DNA of 64,000 nt from Acridotheres tristis. Lineage: Eukaryota; Chordata; Aves; Passeriformes; Sturnidae. The position numbers were made by a program, and so were the translations under genes. Shown here in pieces: positions 49,401-58,170 of this stretch (within the stretch, counting starts at the first letter, position 1; each line of letters starts with the position of its first letter). The stretch lies in assembly GCA_037013685.1 (NCBI GenBank), contig CM072908.1, forward strand, positions 2,059,001 to 2,123,000, written 5' to 3'. The notes beneath the pieces were generated by a model. The model saw nothing but the letters and a program-made list of their open reading frames with translations. It ran no database searches and had not been told where the DNA came from.

Positions 49401-51809
49401 GTTTCATTGTGGGGGATGAGAAACAACCAGAGCAGAAAAGTCCTGCAGATTCTGTGTGTGCCACCATCCTCATCTGTGCCGTGACTCTGTTTTTAGGGGG
49501 TTTAATGGGGGTTTTATGGTCACAATTACGGGAAAAGCAGCAGCCTGTGCCACCAGGCTGTCCCCAAACCCTCCGGGGAGTGGCAGAGGCTCCATCCTGA
49601 CTCTTTAGGGGGCTGAGGGGCCCTGGTGGCTTTTGATGCAGCAGCAGCAAGGTGACAGTGACAGAAACGAGCCCAGCTCTCCTCTGGGAGCCAGAGGTTT
49701 CTAAACCCACTGAGGAGAAACATCTGGAAGAGGGAAATGGTGAGAAAACAGCTCCTCCTGAACTTCCCCCACGCAGCTCCTGTCCAGCCTGCTGGACTCA
49801 GCTTCTCAGTAAAACAAAATTTCCCTTCAGAGCCCACTGATGGCCAAGCCAGGCTTTGAACTGGGATTTTCTCTAAATCTCTGCGTTTGTTTATTTTCAA
49901 AGGCTTCCTGGGACAGCTTTCCCAGAGTCTCCCACTTCCAAAAAGGAAGTCAGAGCCCCGGAATACCCATCCAGCCCCGACAATTCCAGCACTCCCTGCA
50001 GGCAGGAACACGCAGAGAGCAGGAATGTGCTGCCTCTGCAGAAAGGGAAAACTCCGGGTCTGTGCAAGGAGCCAAACCCCACCCGGGGGGGCACAGACAG
50101 GATCCCTCCGAGATGCGCCCCAGCTTTTCTGGGATTTGAGCTGAGCTTTAGAAAGCCTCCCCTTGGCTGCGGGCCCAGGGAATGGTTTTGTAGAGCCATT
50201 CCAAACACGGAGCTCTTCCTCCCCGGGACATTAACGCTTGAGGGGGAATTTCCTCCGCAGGAGGGACCACGGCTCGTCCCCATTCCCACCCGCACTGTGA
50301 GTTTTATCCTCATTTGGGTGGGCTCAAACATCGGGGCTGCACCCAGGCAAAGCCAAAACGCTGCAGGAATTCTGTCAGAGCTCAGCCGGGCTCTGCAGCA
50401 GCACAACCTGCTCTTCCAGCCCCGGAGCCTCCCCGGCACTCACCGGGCTGGTTGGTGTTGGTGCGGCGCAGATCTGTGTCCTCTCCTCCTCCTCCTCCTC
50501 CTCTTTAATCCACGCCACATTTCTGAGCCGCTTTAACCCTTCTGTCCCCATGACCGACCCCGTCACCTGCCAAACCTTGCCTTGGGACATCGCAAAACGG
50601 CAGTGGAGACGTGGAGGGTGGAATACTCAGGGACCAAAGGGAACTCCTCACCTTATCCCAGCTCAGGAACTGAGGAATTGTCCTCCTCACCTTATCCCAG
50701 CTCAGGAAATGAGGAATCGTCCTCCTCACTTTATTCCACCTCAGGAATTGAGGAATCGTCCTCCTCCCCTTATCCCACCTCAGGAATTGAGGAATTGTCC
50801 TCCTCCCCTTATCCCACCTCAGGAATTGAGGAATTGTCCTCCTCAGGAATTCAGGAATTGTCCTCCTCCCCTTATTCCTCCTCAGGAATTGAGGAATTGT
50901 TCTCCTCCCCTTATCCCACCTCAGGAATTGAGGAATTGTCCTCCTCCCCTTATCCCAGCTCAGGAATTGAGGAATTGTTCTCCTCAGGAATTGAGGAATC
51001 GTCCTCCTCACTTTATCCCACCTCAGGAATTGAGGAATCATCCTCCTCCCCTTATTCCACCTCAGGAATTGAGGAATCGTCCTCCTCCCCTTATCCCAGC
51101 TCAGTAATTGAGGAATTGTCCTCCTCCCCTTATCCCACCTCAGGAATTCAGGAATTGTCCTCCCCTCATCCCACCTCAGGAACTGAGGGGCTCAGGTGTC
51201 ACCACAGCTTTTTTAAAAAAAAATTGGGAAGAATAAGAGGTCACCAGTCCCTAAAAAACTTCTGCTCCTCACTTCCTACTCCTTTCTTGCACCTTGCTGC
51301 CCAAAAGTGAATTTGTGTTGGTCTTTCTGCTGACAAGAGGAAAATTAAACCAAAAACCACACATCCTTTTTTTTCTTTCCATCTGAACCCTCACACACAC
51401 GCACCCCCAGCTGTTTCTGCTTCTTCAAACATAAAAAAAATAACCTTTAATCCTGGAAACCTCTGAAACCTTCGCTGCACTCACATCCAAGCTTCTTGGT
51501 TGTGAATTTGCCGATAGGAAAAAGAAAAAAAAGATTGCACAAACACGCTGAACAGAGCTCCAACAACCTCAAACATTTTTCCATTCTGTCCCCAAAAAGC
51601 AGAGGAAAAATCACGACTCCCCTCCCCTCTCCAGATGAAAACAGAGCAAGTTTAGGAATCTGAACAAAACCTTACGAAGAGAACAGCTCAAAATCCCGCA
51701 GCCAACCCCCAGCTGAAATAAAAAGAAACCAGTAAAGCCCACCAGCAGCTCAGAGCTTACTTTGCTGAAGCAAAATCTGCCACAGGAGGAGTTTGAAAAG
51801 TCGCTCCAT
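31404..51809 (-). CDS. MXRA8: MXRA8 (matrix remodeling associated 8), complete 11-exon coding region
   Basis: The coding exons, 5' to 3' on the minus strand, are 51809-51761, 45104-45084, 44205-43897, 42371-42270, 39204-39035, 37786-37498, 34697-34539, 34154-34124, 33493-33417, 32257-32180 and 31429-31404. All internal junctions are GT-AG and every phase matches. The sum is 1,311 nt, giving 436 residues against about 442 in human. The protein has a signal peptide (about 1-20), Ig-V domain 1 (about 24-160), Ig-V domain 2 (about 161-300), a short linker, a transmembrane segment (about 339-360) followed by RRRR, and a conserved cytoplasmic tail. Both Ig domains end in the family signature LHHHYC. 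As known for the family, it is a type I surface glycoprotein (limitrin/DICAM) that contacts integrins and acts as an entry receptor for arthritogenic alphaviruses. Identity rests on domain order, signature motifs and position next to DVL1. It is a gene model read by eye, without transcript evidence. Confidence 0.95.
32180..32257 (-). CDS. MXRA8: MXRA8 exon 10 (cytoplasmic tail)
   Basis: The exon is 78 nt with acceptor CTCGCCCAG and donor GTAATC. It encodes [19 protein letters not shown] then NIDLDK, matching the strongly conserved YKNNILKE and DLDK motifs of the tail. Confidence 0.9.
33417..33493 (-). CDS. MXRA8: MXRA8 exon 9 (cytoplasmic tail)
   Basis: The exon is 77 nt with acceptor CTTTTCAG and donor GTAGGT. 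It encodes [16 protein letters not shown], then HKSEDIRL. The KDVNL and SEDI motifs match the conserved tail of vertebrate MXRA8. Confidence 0.9.
33696..33789. repeat. Perfect TATAAA hexanucleotide microsatellite in MXRA8 intron 8
   Basis: About 15 perfect units in a row with no interruption. An AT dinucleotide run follows in the same intron at about 34,070-34,100. Confidence 0.95.
34124..34154 (-). CDS. MXRA8: MXRA8 exon 8 (short cytoplasmic exon)
   Basis: This 31-nt exon lies between acceptor CTCTTTAG and donor GTAAGT. It encodes [11 protein letters not shown] in the phase left by exon 7. The YEY motif just inside the membrane is shared with mammalian MXRA8. Confidence 0.85.
34539..34697 (-). 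CDS. MXRA8: MXRA8 exon 7 (transmembrane exon)
   Basis: The exon is 159 nt. The acceptor ends TTGCCCTCAG and the donor is G|GTGAGC. It encodes residues 314-366. The conserved juxtamembrane motif [14 protein letters not shown] comes first, then HFFQQ, a run of about 22 hydrophobic residues starting [11 protein letters not shown], and RRRRQR as the stop-transfer signal. Confidence 0.95.
34775..34830. repeat. Short 20-bp repeat, about three copies, in MXRA8 intron 6
   Basis: The unit is ATTAAAGTCAAGTCGATTTA, with a partial first copy. It lies close upstream of exon 7. Confidence 0.85.
35700..37497 (-). repeat. Exon-derived tandem array in MXRA8 intron 6
   Basis: Eleven copies of a 130-172 bp unit follow exon 6. 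Read on the minus strand, each has a CTCTGTCACAG-type tract, a stretch related to exon 6 (GGTGGTGAACATCA), GCTGCAG, a donor-like GTCAGT and then CTCTGTCCCCTCTGCAG. The copies have their donor positions near 35,811, 35,957, 36,119, 36,291, 36,421, 36,586, 36,757, 36,888, 37,027, 37,198 and 37,329. The copy near 36,930 keeps AGGGACAGCAAGGTGGTGAA exactly as in exon 6, which shows descent from the exon. The most distant copy has lost its GT (it reads CAG|AT). Confidence 0.93.
37498..37786 (-). CDS. MXRA8: MXRA8 exon 6 (rest of Ig-V domain 2 and membrane-proximal linker)
   Basis: The exon is 289 nt, with acceptor GATTGGCAG and donor CAG|GTCAGT at 37498/37497. It encodes residues 218-313, including [18 protein letters not shown], the Ig end motif [18 protein letters not shown], and a Gly/Ala-rich linker after VVNIS. 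It is CpG-rich. The last 50 or so bases with the donor are the parent of the tandem array that fills 35,700-37,497. Confidence 0.95.
37860..38230. mobile_element. LTR-like retroelement fragment in MXRA8 intron 5
   Basis: This stretch has two AATAAA motifs about 20 bp apart (near 38,111 and 38,132), a GT-rich stretch after them and an unusually high CpG content for an intron. Its ending GGCGGCGACA fits an LTR terminus. Similar CpG-rich sequence continues to about 38,480, with AATAAA motifs on the minus strand, so orientation and limits are uncertain. I see no coding remnant. Confidence 0.45.
38693..38894 (+). mobile_element. Probable short solo LTR in MXRA8 intron 5
   Basis: It begins TGTTGTGGTG and ends GGCTACAACA, so the ends form a small inverted repeat of the TG...CA kind. 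Inside are TATAAAACC near 38,780 and AATAAAC about 22 bp further on, the usual promoter and poly(A) spacing of an LTR. No exact target duplication is visible. Confidence 0.55.
39035..39204 (-). CDS. MXRA8: MXRA8 exon 5 (start of Ig-V domain 2)
   Basis: The exon is 170 nt. The acceptor ends TTCACCAG and the donor is CAG|GTGAAT. It encodes residues 161-217 and includes [14 protein letters not shown] and [15 protein letters not shown], which parallel the equivalent stretch of domain 1. It is clearly more GC-rich than exons 3 and 4 and the surrounding introns. It ends in phase 0 and joins exon 6. Confidence 0.95.
39310..39890. repeat. Tandem array in MXRA8 intron 4, about 52-65 bp unit
   Basis: About ten copies of a unit containing CCTGGAATCCTGAATTCCA, a GTCAAGGACACACCTGAGA stretch and TTGCTCCCAGA. 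It starts about 105 bp upstream of exon 5. The same family recurs at 43,262-43,680. Confidence 0.92.
40285..40920. repeat. 51-bp tandem array in MXRA8 intron 4
   Basis: Twelve copies of a 51-bp unit with GCCCAGAGGAGCAGCCTGGG, CTCTCGGGGTGTTTTTAT and TGCCCTGGAAA or TGCATTGGGAGA. The unit is a multiple of three, so open frames persist across it. These are on the plus strand, opposite to the gene. Confidence 0.95.
41105..42070. repeat. 18-bp tandem array in MXRA8 intron 4
   Basis: About 50 copies of GGGATTGTCACCAGGGCT with GGTT, CTGG and AAGG variants. It ends 200 bp from exon 4. On the MXRA8 sense strand each copy reads CCTGGTGACAATCCC. Confidence 0.95.
42270..42371 (-). CDS. MXRA8: MXRA8 exon 4 (end of Ig-V domain 1)
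   Basis: The exon is 102 nt, phase 1 at both ends, with acceptor CTCTACAG and donor GTGGGT. It encodes residues 127-160 and contains the Ig end motif [18 protein letters not shown], including the second disulfide cysteine and the LHHHYC signature that recurs in domain 2. Confidence 0.95.
42778..42985 (+). mobile_element. CR1-type LINE 3' fragment in MXRA8 intron 3
   Basis: It contains CCCTGAGGTTGGAAAAGAAC, TGAGTCCAACC, TCGGACACCTCCAGGGGTGG and AACAACCCTTTCCAGGGAA, then CCAGCCTGAACCTCC. These are standard phrases of a CR1 3' end in order. Confidence 0.75.
43262..43680. repeat. Tandem array in MXRA8 intron 3, same family as 39,310-39,890
   Basis: Seven copies of a 55-65 bp unit with CCTGGAATCCTCAATTCCA, GTCAGGAACAGCCAGACACA and CTAAAACTGCTCCCAGA. 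Three consecutive copies are almost identical. Confidence 0.93.
43680..43755 (+). mobile_element. CR1-type LINE 3' end, short
   Basis: GGAACTCCTCCACCTCCCTG, GGCAGCTCCTTCCAAACCCT and GAATAAACCTGCTATTAAAC follow each other as in a CR1 3' end. It directly abuts the tandem array at 43,262-43,680. Confidence 0.55.
43897..44205 (-). CDS. MXRA8: MXRA8 exon 3 (Ig-V domain 1, main part)
   Basis: The acceptor is TTTTTCCAG at 44214-44206 and the donor is G|GTACGG at 43897/43896. It encodes residues 24-126. These contain the first Ig cysteine (LPC, about residue 53), the [18 protein letters not shown] stretch and the [11 protein letters not shown] stretch that are typical of MXRA8. The glycosylation sequons NIS and NFS are present. 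The first 40 or so bases of this exon and its acceptor are duplicated 321 bp upstream, at about 44,487-44,530. Confidence 0.95.
44166..44812. repeat. 321-bp tandem duplication including the start of MXRA8 exon 3
   Basis: Two units, 44,166-44,486 and 44,487-44,812. Each contains, on the minus strand, a CR1-like fragment, about 120 bp of intron 2, the TTTTTCCAG acceptor and the first 40 or so bases of exon 3. Only the downstream unit (44,166-44,486) continues into the full exon. The upstream copy runs into CR1 sequence after about 40 bases. Confidence 0.9.
44330..44484 (+). mobile_element. CR1-type LINE fragment within duplication unit 1
   Basis: It contains GAGCTGGAAGGGACCCAGAG, AATCCCACCCTGTGCATCCC, GTGGTGTCCAAACCCTCCTG and CTGGGGAGCCTG. 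It is the same subfamily as the reverse copy at 18.7 kb. Confidence 0.7.
44655..44850 (+). mobile_element. CR1-type LINE fragment within duplication unit 2
   Basis: This is the second copy of the CR1 piece. It extends further than the first, through GAGCAGTGCCCCCCTCAGAG and AATCTTTTCCTAATAAAT, so it represents the original insertion end. Confidence 0.7.
45084..45104 (-). CDS. MXRA8: MXRA8 exon 2 (21-nt microexon, signal peptide end)
   Basis: This 21-nt exon sits between an acceptor ending TTTGACAG and a donor GTGAGT. Read in phase 1 it gives S-V-C-S-Y-S and joins exon 1 to the V-P-A-D-A-S start of exon 3. The joined N-terminus resembles the mammalian protein around the signal cleavage site. 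Its length is a multiple of three, so skipping it would keep the frame but shorten the signal-peptide region by seven residues. Confidence 0.75.
46411..46884 (+). mobile_element. Solo LTR of the same family, copy 2
   Basis: It begins TGTGATAACTG and ends near TTTATAACC, with TCAG on both sides (46407-46410 and 46885-46888). It shares the GATTAAATAATTCTGTTTAA block, the GAGGTTGGGTGGAGACCCCT block and the AATAAA poly(A) region with copy 1 at 3,455. It lacks the 48-bp expansion, so at 474 bp it shows the basic length of the family. Confidence 0.8.
50640..51190. repeat. Tandem array in MXRA8 intron 1, about 39-bp unit
   Basis: About 14 copies of TCAGGAATTGAGGAATTGTC followed by CTCCTCCCCTTATCCCACC, with shorter copies lacking the CTTATCCC part. 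It lies about 570 bp downstream of exon 1 in transcription order. Confidence 0.94.
51761..51809 (-). CDS. MXRA8: MXRA8 exon 1 (start codon and signal peptide)
   Basis: The ATG at 51809-51807 has a purine at -3 and G at +4. It opens 16 codons plus one base, beginning [16 protein letters not shown], a short basic then hydrophobic signal peptide resembling the start of mammalian MXRA8. The donor reads A|GTAAGC at 51760-51755. It leaves phase 1, which the 21-nt exon 2 completes. The 5' UTR lies above 51809, but its start cannot be fixed from sequence. Confidence 0.85.
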
Positions 51810-51856
51810 TCCTTCTGCTTCTCGGAGTTCTTCGCCTCTTTTGAAAAACAACTTCA

Positions 51857-51860
<4 letters not shown>

Positions 51861-51892
<32 letters not shown>
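51861..51892. repeat. 32-nt homopolymer T (A on the MXRA8 sense strand)
   Basis: An unbroken run of 32 T ending 52 bases upstream of the MXRA8 ATG. It is in the 5' UTR or core promoter of the gene. Confidence 0.95.
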
Positions 51893-51893
<1 letters not shown>

Positions 51894-54800
51894 GGTGCCT
51901 TTAACGTTCTTCTCTGCAACTGGCAAACTCTATGACCTCACCAATCGACATCCCCAGATTCTGTAGGATTTCTCCAGCTCCTTCCTTTTCCCCCCTCACC
52001 CTTTCTGCAGATCCCTCTGCTCCTTCCCCTCCCCTTCTGAGCCCTCCCTGACTCTGACATCAAATTTTCATCGGCTCAAGTTGGTCCCACACAGCTCTGG
52101 GCTGACAAAACAAATCTTCCTCCCTCCCCCTTAGGGATGGAAGCAATTTTCCTGCTGTTTTACTCGATCCAGCTGTTCCCTCCCTTTGTCTGACACTCCT
52201 CCAGACTGGATTTATTTTCTGCTGCCTTCAATGGGGTTTTTTGATCTTGGTCTCCTCATATGGTTTTACTTCCAGCTCCGGTCTCCAAAGACAACCTAAA
52301 GAATAATATTTAGCCTGTCCTGTGATTTGTAAGCAAGGGCTGGGTATTTACAGGAAAATTACAATGAGTATAAAGTCAGGAAATAGGGTAGAAAATAGGA
52401 AATAGAGTAGGATATTAAAATTAAAATTACATACTATAGGAAAATTAAAATACAGTCAATTTTTCTGTTTTCTTGCATTCTGTTGTCAGGTTATGGGTGT
52501 TTATGGTGAACACCATTTAGTGGATGGGATTAATTGGATTTTACAATTAAATCAAATTAGTCATCAAGTGAAGAAAGGGAATTAAAACTGCCTGTCCTTA
52601 AATGTCTGTGGGATTCCATAAGAGAATTTAAAAACACAAGTCAGGAGCCTTCCCGTGGGATCCATGAGGAAAAGTTTAATTGCCACGCTTGAATTTTTCC
52701 TTCTGACATTTTTCTGTCTCTCCACTCTACCAGAAAACAGATTCTCCCTATGCCAGAGGGGGAGGACTTTCAGGAAAGAGGAGAGTATTATAATTATAAC
52801 AACACCCTAAATAAACATTTAAATAATTACACACTGCAACAAGGGAAACTTTGGGATCACCCAGTCCAGGATCCCGTCTCCAGCATCAGACAGAACCAGA
52901 CGCTTCCAGACAAATTCCAAGAAACTGCAGCTATTATTATTATTATTAGATAATATGACCATGAAAAAAAAAAAAAAAAAAGAAAAAGAAAAAAAGCCTG
53001 CTGTTAACTCCACACTGTCCAAGGCAGACCCAGAGAACTGGTTTGCTTCTAGAGAAAAATCCTGAAATAATCTTCAGACAAAAACTTCACAAAATTTCTC
53101 TGGAAACTCCAACTCTGAGATTTCTGTGAAACGAGGAGATTTGGGGGGAATGGGACAGGAACGGCCCCTCCCTCCACATCCCCACCTCCATCACCTGAGC
53201 TGTGCCATTGCTAATTGGATAATTAACAATCCCAATTGCAGCCCCTATTCCCAGCAGCTTCTCCTTGCCAGCCTCAGGAAAATCCCCATTATTCCAATCC
53301 CAGACCCACGTGCAGGCACCAAAGGCTCCTGTTCCCGTGTCCCTGAGCTGAGCCACTGTCACAGCCAGGACAGCACTGGAATTTCGTGGAATTTCGTGGA
53401 ATTTCGTGGAGTCAGGAGCCTTTCCTGTTGTCTCCATCACAGAGCCAGACCACTGTGTTGAGAGCAGCCTGGAAAAACGCCTGGCTGGGAGGCAAAAAGC
53501 TGCTCCCACTGAACACAGAGAGCAAATCCAGCATTTTCTCCTTCCCCTGGTCCCTCCAAACCATGGCCAGGCCCTTCCAGGCTGCAATTCCAAGGTTTTT
53601 GGTTTTGTTTTTTTTTCCCCAGTTTTCTGCCTCCCAGCTGTGGCACTGCAGAGGTTACTGCCTGCTCCTCGCAGGGATTTTTTTTTTTTTTTTTTTTGGG
53701 AGGAGGGAGCAGATTGCTGTGGTTGCTGCTGTCATGGACTGGATATTTCCTGACTGCAAGGAGCCAAGTGCAGGCTGGACAAGGCTGAAGTCTCCAAAAA
53801 TCACCCAGGGGAAGAGCAGCAGCTTCTCTGGGGTTCACAGAGGGGAGGAAAGGGACCAGGTTTGCAGATCTCTGTCTAACCCTGCAGCCAGCCCTGCTTC
53901 CTGGGGCTCTGCTCTTCCAAAGACATCCTGCAAGAGCAGCTGTGTCAACATTTTTCCTGCTCGAGGAGCTGAATTTTAAACGAGCTTCTCCATTCTGAGC
54001 TCCCCCAGCCTTTCCTCCTTCCCCTCTCCCAATTCCAAGCATCCCTTGGCTGCCCACTGCTCATCTCCAGCTCACCACAAGCCCTGACCGCAGAAAGCAA
54101 CTTCACACAGGCAAGAAAAAAAAAAAAAAAAAGGAGTTTCCAGCAGCAACAGGAGCGGTTTTGCAGGCTCTGCACCTGGTAGCAGATTAGGTCAGCAACA
54201 GAAAAGAAGCTCACGTGTTCTCAGTCGCTTCCTTTTCATTGTAGCAAAAGGAAATTGGTATTTCACACCTAATTCAGATCCAAAGCAGTGACTCAGGTGG
54301 GCAAAGCCCTGCTGAAGGCGCAGGGGTCACCGGGGTAATTGGCTTGTGGGAAGTTGTGACTGTCAGGGAGTTTCCTCCTCCCCACCTCTTCCATTTTTAC
54401 CATTTTTTGTTTTCAGGCTGCGCTCAGAGACTTCCCAATAAATCCAAATTGAGGCTCAGCAGCCAGAAAAACTGAGCAAGATCGGATCAGGAGAAAAGGT
54501 CTGATGCCGAGGGGAACCCTCCATCCTTTATTGCAATTTTTGAGAGCCACTAACCCTGGGAAACAGGAGTGGGAGTGGCCCCTTGCACCCCATCTTCACA
54601 GCCATAAATACATGAATTAAAAAGGAATGGCAGCATTAATGATCCGTTGATACAAATTACAGCACAAGGCCTTGTGTGCTGGATTTGTCAACACTCCAGG
54701 CTTATCATCAACAGCTTCTCTAAATACAGGACCCAGAGTGTTCCACCAGGATCAAAGGAGAAAATACCTACCCATGAGAAGAAGAAAGGATAAAATTCCT

Positions 54801-55790
54801 GGAACAGAAAAGGAGGAGGAAATGTTACAGCTTTGGAATAAAGAGTGCAGCTGATTGGCAGTGGCAAAGGCAGCAAGGATTCTTCAAAATAAAATGTGGG
54901 AAAAAAAAGAATTTTGCATGGGAGCAGCAAAAGAAAGGCACCACGGTTCAGGGTTAAGTGACACCAACACCACTTTTCACTTGGTGGCAAAGCTTTTCTC
55001 TTTAAACCAAATCTCCCAGCTGCCACGAACTCCTTAAGCAAGGCTGAAATAATCCAGCTTAGAGCAAGAGCTGTGAACTGCAAGGACAAAACTGCAAGCC
55101 AGCCACAATGAGAGGGCAGCCAAGCAGGGCCTGTCATTACTGCAGGGCTGGAACAAGGCAGGCACCTCTCAGGCCCAGCATTACCCTGCTTGTTCCCCAG
55201 CCACAAACACAAAAACTCCTGATCTGCCTTCTCTGAAGGGCACAGTGACAAGGTGATGCTCTCACCAGATTTTTATTTTTTTATTTTTTTTTGTTCCATT
55301 TCGCTGGAGTTCACTGTAATCAGCAGCCTGAGATGCAGCCACCAAAGCTGAGGCAAACACGAGCTGGGGGATGAGCAGGGCAGAGCTCTGACACCTTTAG
55401 ACTGGGTTGAATTTAAAAAAAAAAATATCATTAAACAGCAGCCCTGGGACAGGCAGAGACAGGTGAAGTGCACAGAAATGCCCCAGTGCCATGCTGGGCC
55501 CTCAATGCCAGCATTGCTGGGGCTGGAAAATCCCTCCAGGATCAGATCCTGAAGGATGAATTAGGAAAACCTTATCAATAAATACAAGTGCCTAGCAAAA
55601 GACTTTGAGAATATGGAAAATAGAAGTGAAATAGAAATGAGAGCAATTTTTTACTGTGGGACTGAAAGCAACTGAATGCCTGAAGGCTCTTTTGTTTAAA
55701 TAATGTTAAATGCTGCAAATACCAAAAAACAAACAGACCCTCCCTAGGCACGGCAGGAAAGGTCCCAGATAAAATTTAGAGATGAGAAAA
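51893..55790. other. Region upstream of MXRA8, no gene seen
   Basis: I see no exon on either strand that I can name. There are several A or T runs (for example near 52,964, 53,680 and 54,117) and a triple AATTTCGTGG at 53,381-53,410. The MXRA8 promoter should lie at its left edge. No TATA box is evident there. Confidence 0.55.
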
Positions 55791-55799
55791 GCAGGAAAA

Positions 55800-56104
55800 C
55801 ATGGTAATACAGTGATTCCTATAGGCTGCATGCAAATGTTAGAGAATTTGTATCTTAGATTGGTTAGTGGAAATTAGAATATTCAGCATAGAAGAAGATT
55901 TAATGTATTGTAAAGGGGAAAATCTCTCTTTTATGCTGTTACTCTCTTTGTTCTCATTTTTTTAAAGTCTCTTTTTTTACTCTCACTCTGTCCCTCTCTC
56001 TGTCCTGCAGTTCCCAGCAGGGCCTCATATAAACCCACACCCTACAAAATAAACTGCAAAACTTTAAAAGCGGAATAAAACGAGCTCCCGAGTTTGTCCC
56101 GACA
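55800..56104 (+). mobile_element. Probable solo LTR of a different family
   Basis: It includes CTGCATGCAAATGTTAGAGA and TTGTATCTTAGATTGGTTAG. A CATATAAACC box is near 56,025. AATAAA motifs follow, then an ending CCCGAGTTTGTCCCGACA. The order promoter box, poly(A) signal, short tail and CA end fits an LTR. The left end and target duplication are not resolved. Confidence 0.5.
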
Positions 56105-56186
56105 TTCCCAAGGCGATTCCTGCATTTGGAAAAGCTGGGAATGCTCCAGAGGCACACGGGAATGAATCAGTGCCCTGGCATGGGCA

Positions 56187-56350
56187 TAAAATAACATAAT
56201 ATACCATAACAAGGTGATTTTAAACAGAATTATTTAATCATATAATTTCCTTTATCCGCTGTCCATGCTTCACTTCAGAGCTGAGTATTCTGGTTTATAC
56301 AAACCCCGATGTTTTTTGTGATGAACACGAATCTTTTAGCAATTGTCACA
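56187..56350 (-). mobile_element. 5' half of the 3,455-type LTR, copy 3, inverted
   Basis: On the minus strand it starts TGTGACAATTGCTAAAAGAT and runs through GTGAAGCATGGACAG and GATTAAATAATTCTGTTTAA. Matching sequence to copies 1 and 2 stops near 56,187, so the 3' half is missing. Confidence 0.8.
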
Positions 56351-56764
56351 ACCCCTTGGAACTCTGCTCAGCCCCTGCCTTTGTGCCCAGAAATGTGGGA
56401 CAAAGCAGCAGCTCCTGCAGGTTCCTCACCTGTGGAAGGAGCAGAAAACACAGCAGGAAGTTTCCCTGCATCCTCAGAACAAGCTCCTTGGAAAACCAGA
56501 GCTTAGAGATAAGAAATGGATTGTGAAATGATGAACACAAAAGGAATTTAGCTTTCCCCCCTTTCAGACCCTCTGATCTATCTTCAATATTAGTGGTTCA
56601 TTTTCTTTTTTCCACAGGCCAGCTTTGGATGTAAAATCCCTCAGGGATTGGTCAGAAAGTAGAATTCCCTTGGGAATTGGTGCAAACTGCAAAACCCTCA
56701 AAAGAGATAAAAACCCCTTTAAAACAATAGCCATGGGTATATGGAGATAGGATGCCTTCATAGA

Positions 56765-57105
56765 ATAAACTAGAATAGAATAGAATAAACTAGAATAGAA
56801 TAGAATAAACTAGAATGGAATAGACAGGAATAGAATAGAATAGAATAGAATAGAATAGAGTAGAATAAAATAGAATAGAATAGAATAGAATAGAATAGAA
56901 TAGAGTAGAATAAAATAGAATAGAATAGAATAGAATAGAATAGAATAAACTAGAATAGAATAAACTAGAATAGAATAGAATAGAATAGAATAGAATAGAA
57001 TAGAATAGAATAGAATAGAATAGAATAGAATAGAATAGAATAGAATAGAATAGAATAGAATAGAATAAACTAGAATAGAATAAACTAGAATAGAATAGAA
57101 TAAAC
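56765..57105. repeat. TAGAA pentanucleotide microsatellite
   Basis: About 68 units of TAGAA with occasional TAAAC, GTAGAA and AAATA variants that recur as blocks. Confidence 0.96.
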
Positions 57106-57544
57106 TCTGGATTTGTGCCTCTCTGCATATTCTGGTCTCTTTTCCCTGCTGCTCTGAGAGCTCCCCACGAGCCAAAATTCCATCTGGGCAAGGCTCAGGA
57201 ATTTGCTCCATCACTGAGGGCTGCAAAAGCAGCTCAGGGATCCCAAAGGGACCCCAAAAACCCCCACCAGTGACACTCACCCACTTCCTGAATTCCAGGG
57301 AAAAGCCCCCAGAGCCAGGTCCCATCTCTAAGAGGGCAGGAATTTTACATCCTGGGTCCATTCCAGATTTTGAGGAATTTTACGTGGAAGTAAATCCTAC
57401 ACAAAATTCTGGGGGGAAATAAGGGAGAAGCAACAGAGGTGAGAAAATGTCCAAAAATCCTGGATCACTGTGCAGAATTCCAGGTCACTCCCAAACCCCT
57501 GGAGCAGGATGAGCACACCACAAATCCTGGCCACAAGCATGGCA

Positions 57545-58170
57545 TAAATTAGATTTCACTGCTCCCACAGGTTAAACTAAATCAGATTTTTTCAACCTGG
57601 GAAAAGCTCAAGCCTCAAGTACCCAGCACTGCTCAGACTGAATTTCACTTTTCCCACAGGTGACACTAAATCAGATTTTTTTTCCTGAAAAATAAGCTCA
57701 AGCCATAAGCATCAAGCACTGCTCAAAGTGAATTTCACTGCTCCCACAAGTAAAATTAAATCAGATTTTTCAAACCTGTGAAAAGCTCAAGCCACAAGCA
57801 CCCAGCACTACTCAAACTGAATTTCACTGCTCTCACAGGTAGGAGTGATTAAATCAGATTTCTCACTGAAAAAAAAGCTCAAATCACAAGTACCCAGCAC
57901 TCCTCAAAGTGAATTTCACTTTTCCCACAGGTAACACTAAATCAGATTTTTCCAACCTGGGAAAAACTCAAGCCACAAGCATCCAGCACTACTCAAAGTG
58001 AATTTCACTGCTCCCACAAGTAAAATTAAATCAGATTTTTCCAACCTGGGAAAAACTCAAGCCACAAGCACCCAGCACTGCTCAAACTGAATTTCACTCT
58101 TCCCCCAAGCAGAAGTGATTAAATCAGATTTCTCCCTGAATAAAAATGCTCAAGCCACAAGCACCCAGCA
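57545..58170. repeat. Tandem array, about 105-120 bp unit
   Basis: Six copies of a unit with GAATTTCACTGCTCCCACAG, AAATCAGATTTTTC, CCTGGGAAAAGCTCAAGCC and AAGCACCCAGCACTGCTCAA. Confidence 0.9.

Larger units (their letters stand above)
45105..51760 (-). other. MXRA8: MXRA8 intron 1 (about 6.7 kb)
   Basis: It holds a solo LTR at 46,411-46,884 and the 50.6-51.2 kb array. Between them (44,850-46,400 including part of intron 2, and 46,890-50,640) I see A/T runs and mixed unique sequence but no exon, RNA gene or clear transposon. A donor-like GTGAGT on the minus strand near 50,438 has no acceptor or coding context that I can support. Confidence 0.7.

Noticed and set aside
50375..50590. Alternative first exon of MXRA8 with a Glu-rich run and a GTGAGT donor
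   Set aside because: It has no signal peptide and its phase does not fit exon 2. The signal-peptide exon at 51,761-51,809 fits both the family and the phase.
53087..53593. 168-codon minus-strand open frame upstream of MXRA8
   Set aside because: It has no recognisable domain or splice structure and overlaps comparable frames on the other strand.
54688..55251. 187-codon minus-strand open frame with hydrophobic stretches
   Set aside because: The composition is what random T-rich sequence gives. It does not resemble the expected neighbour AURKAIP1 or any family I know.
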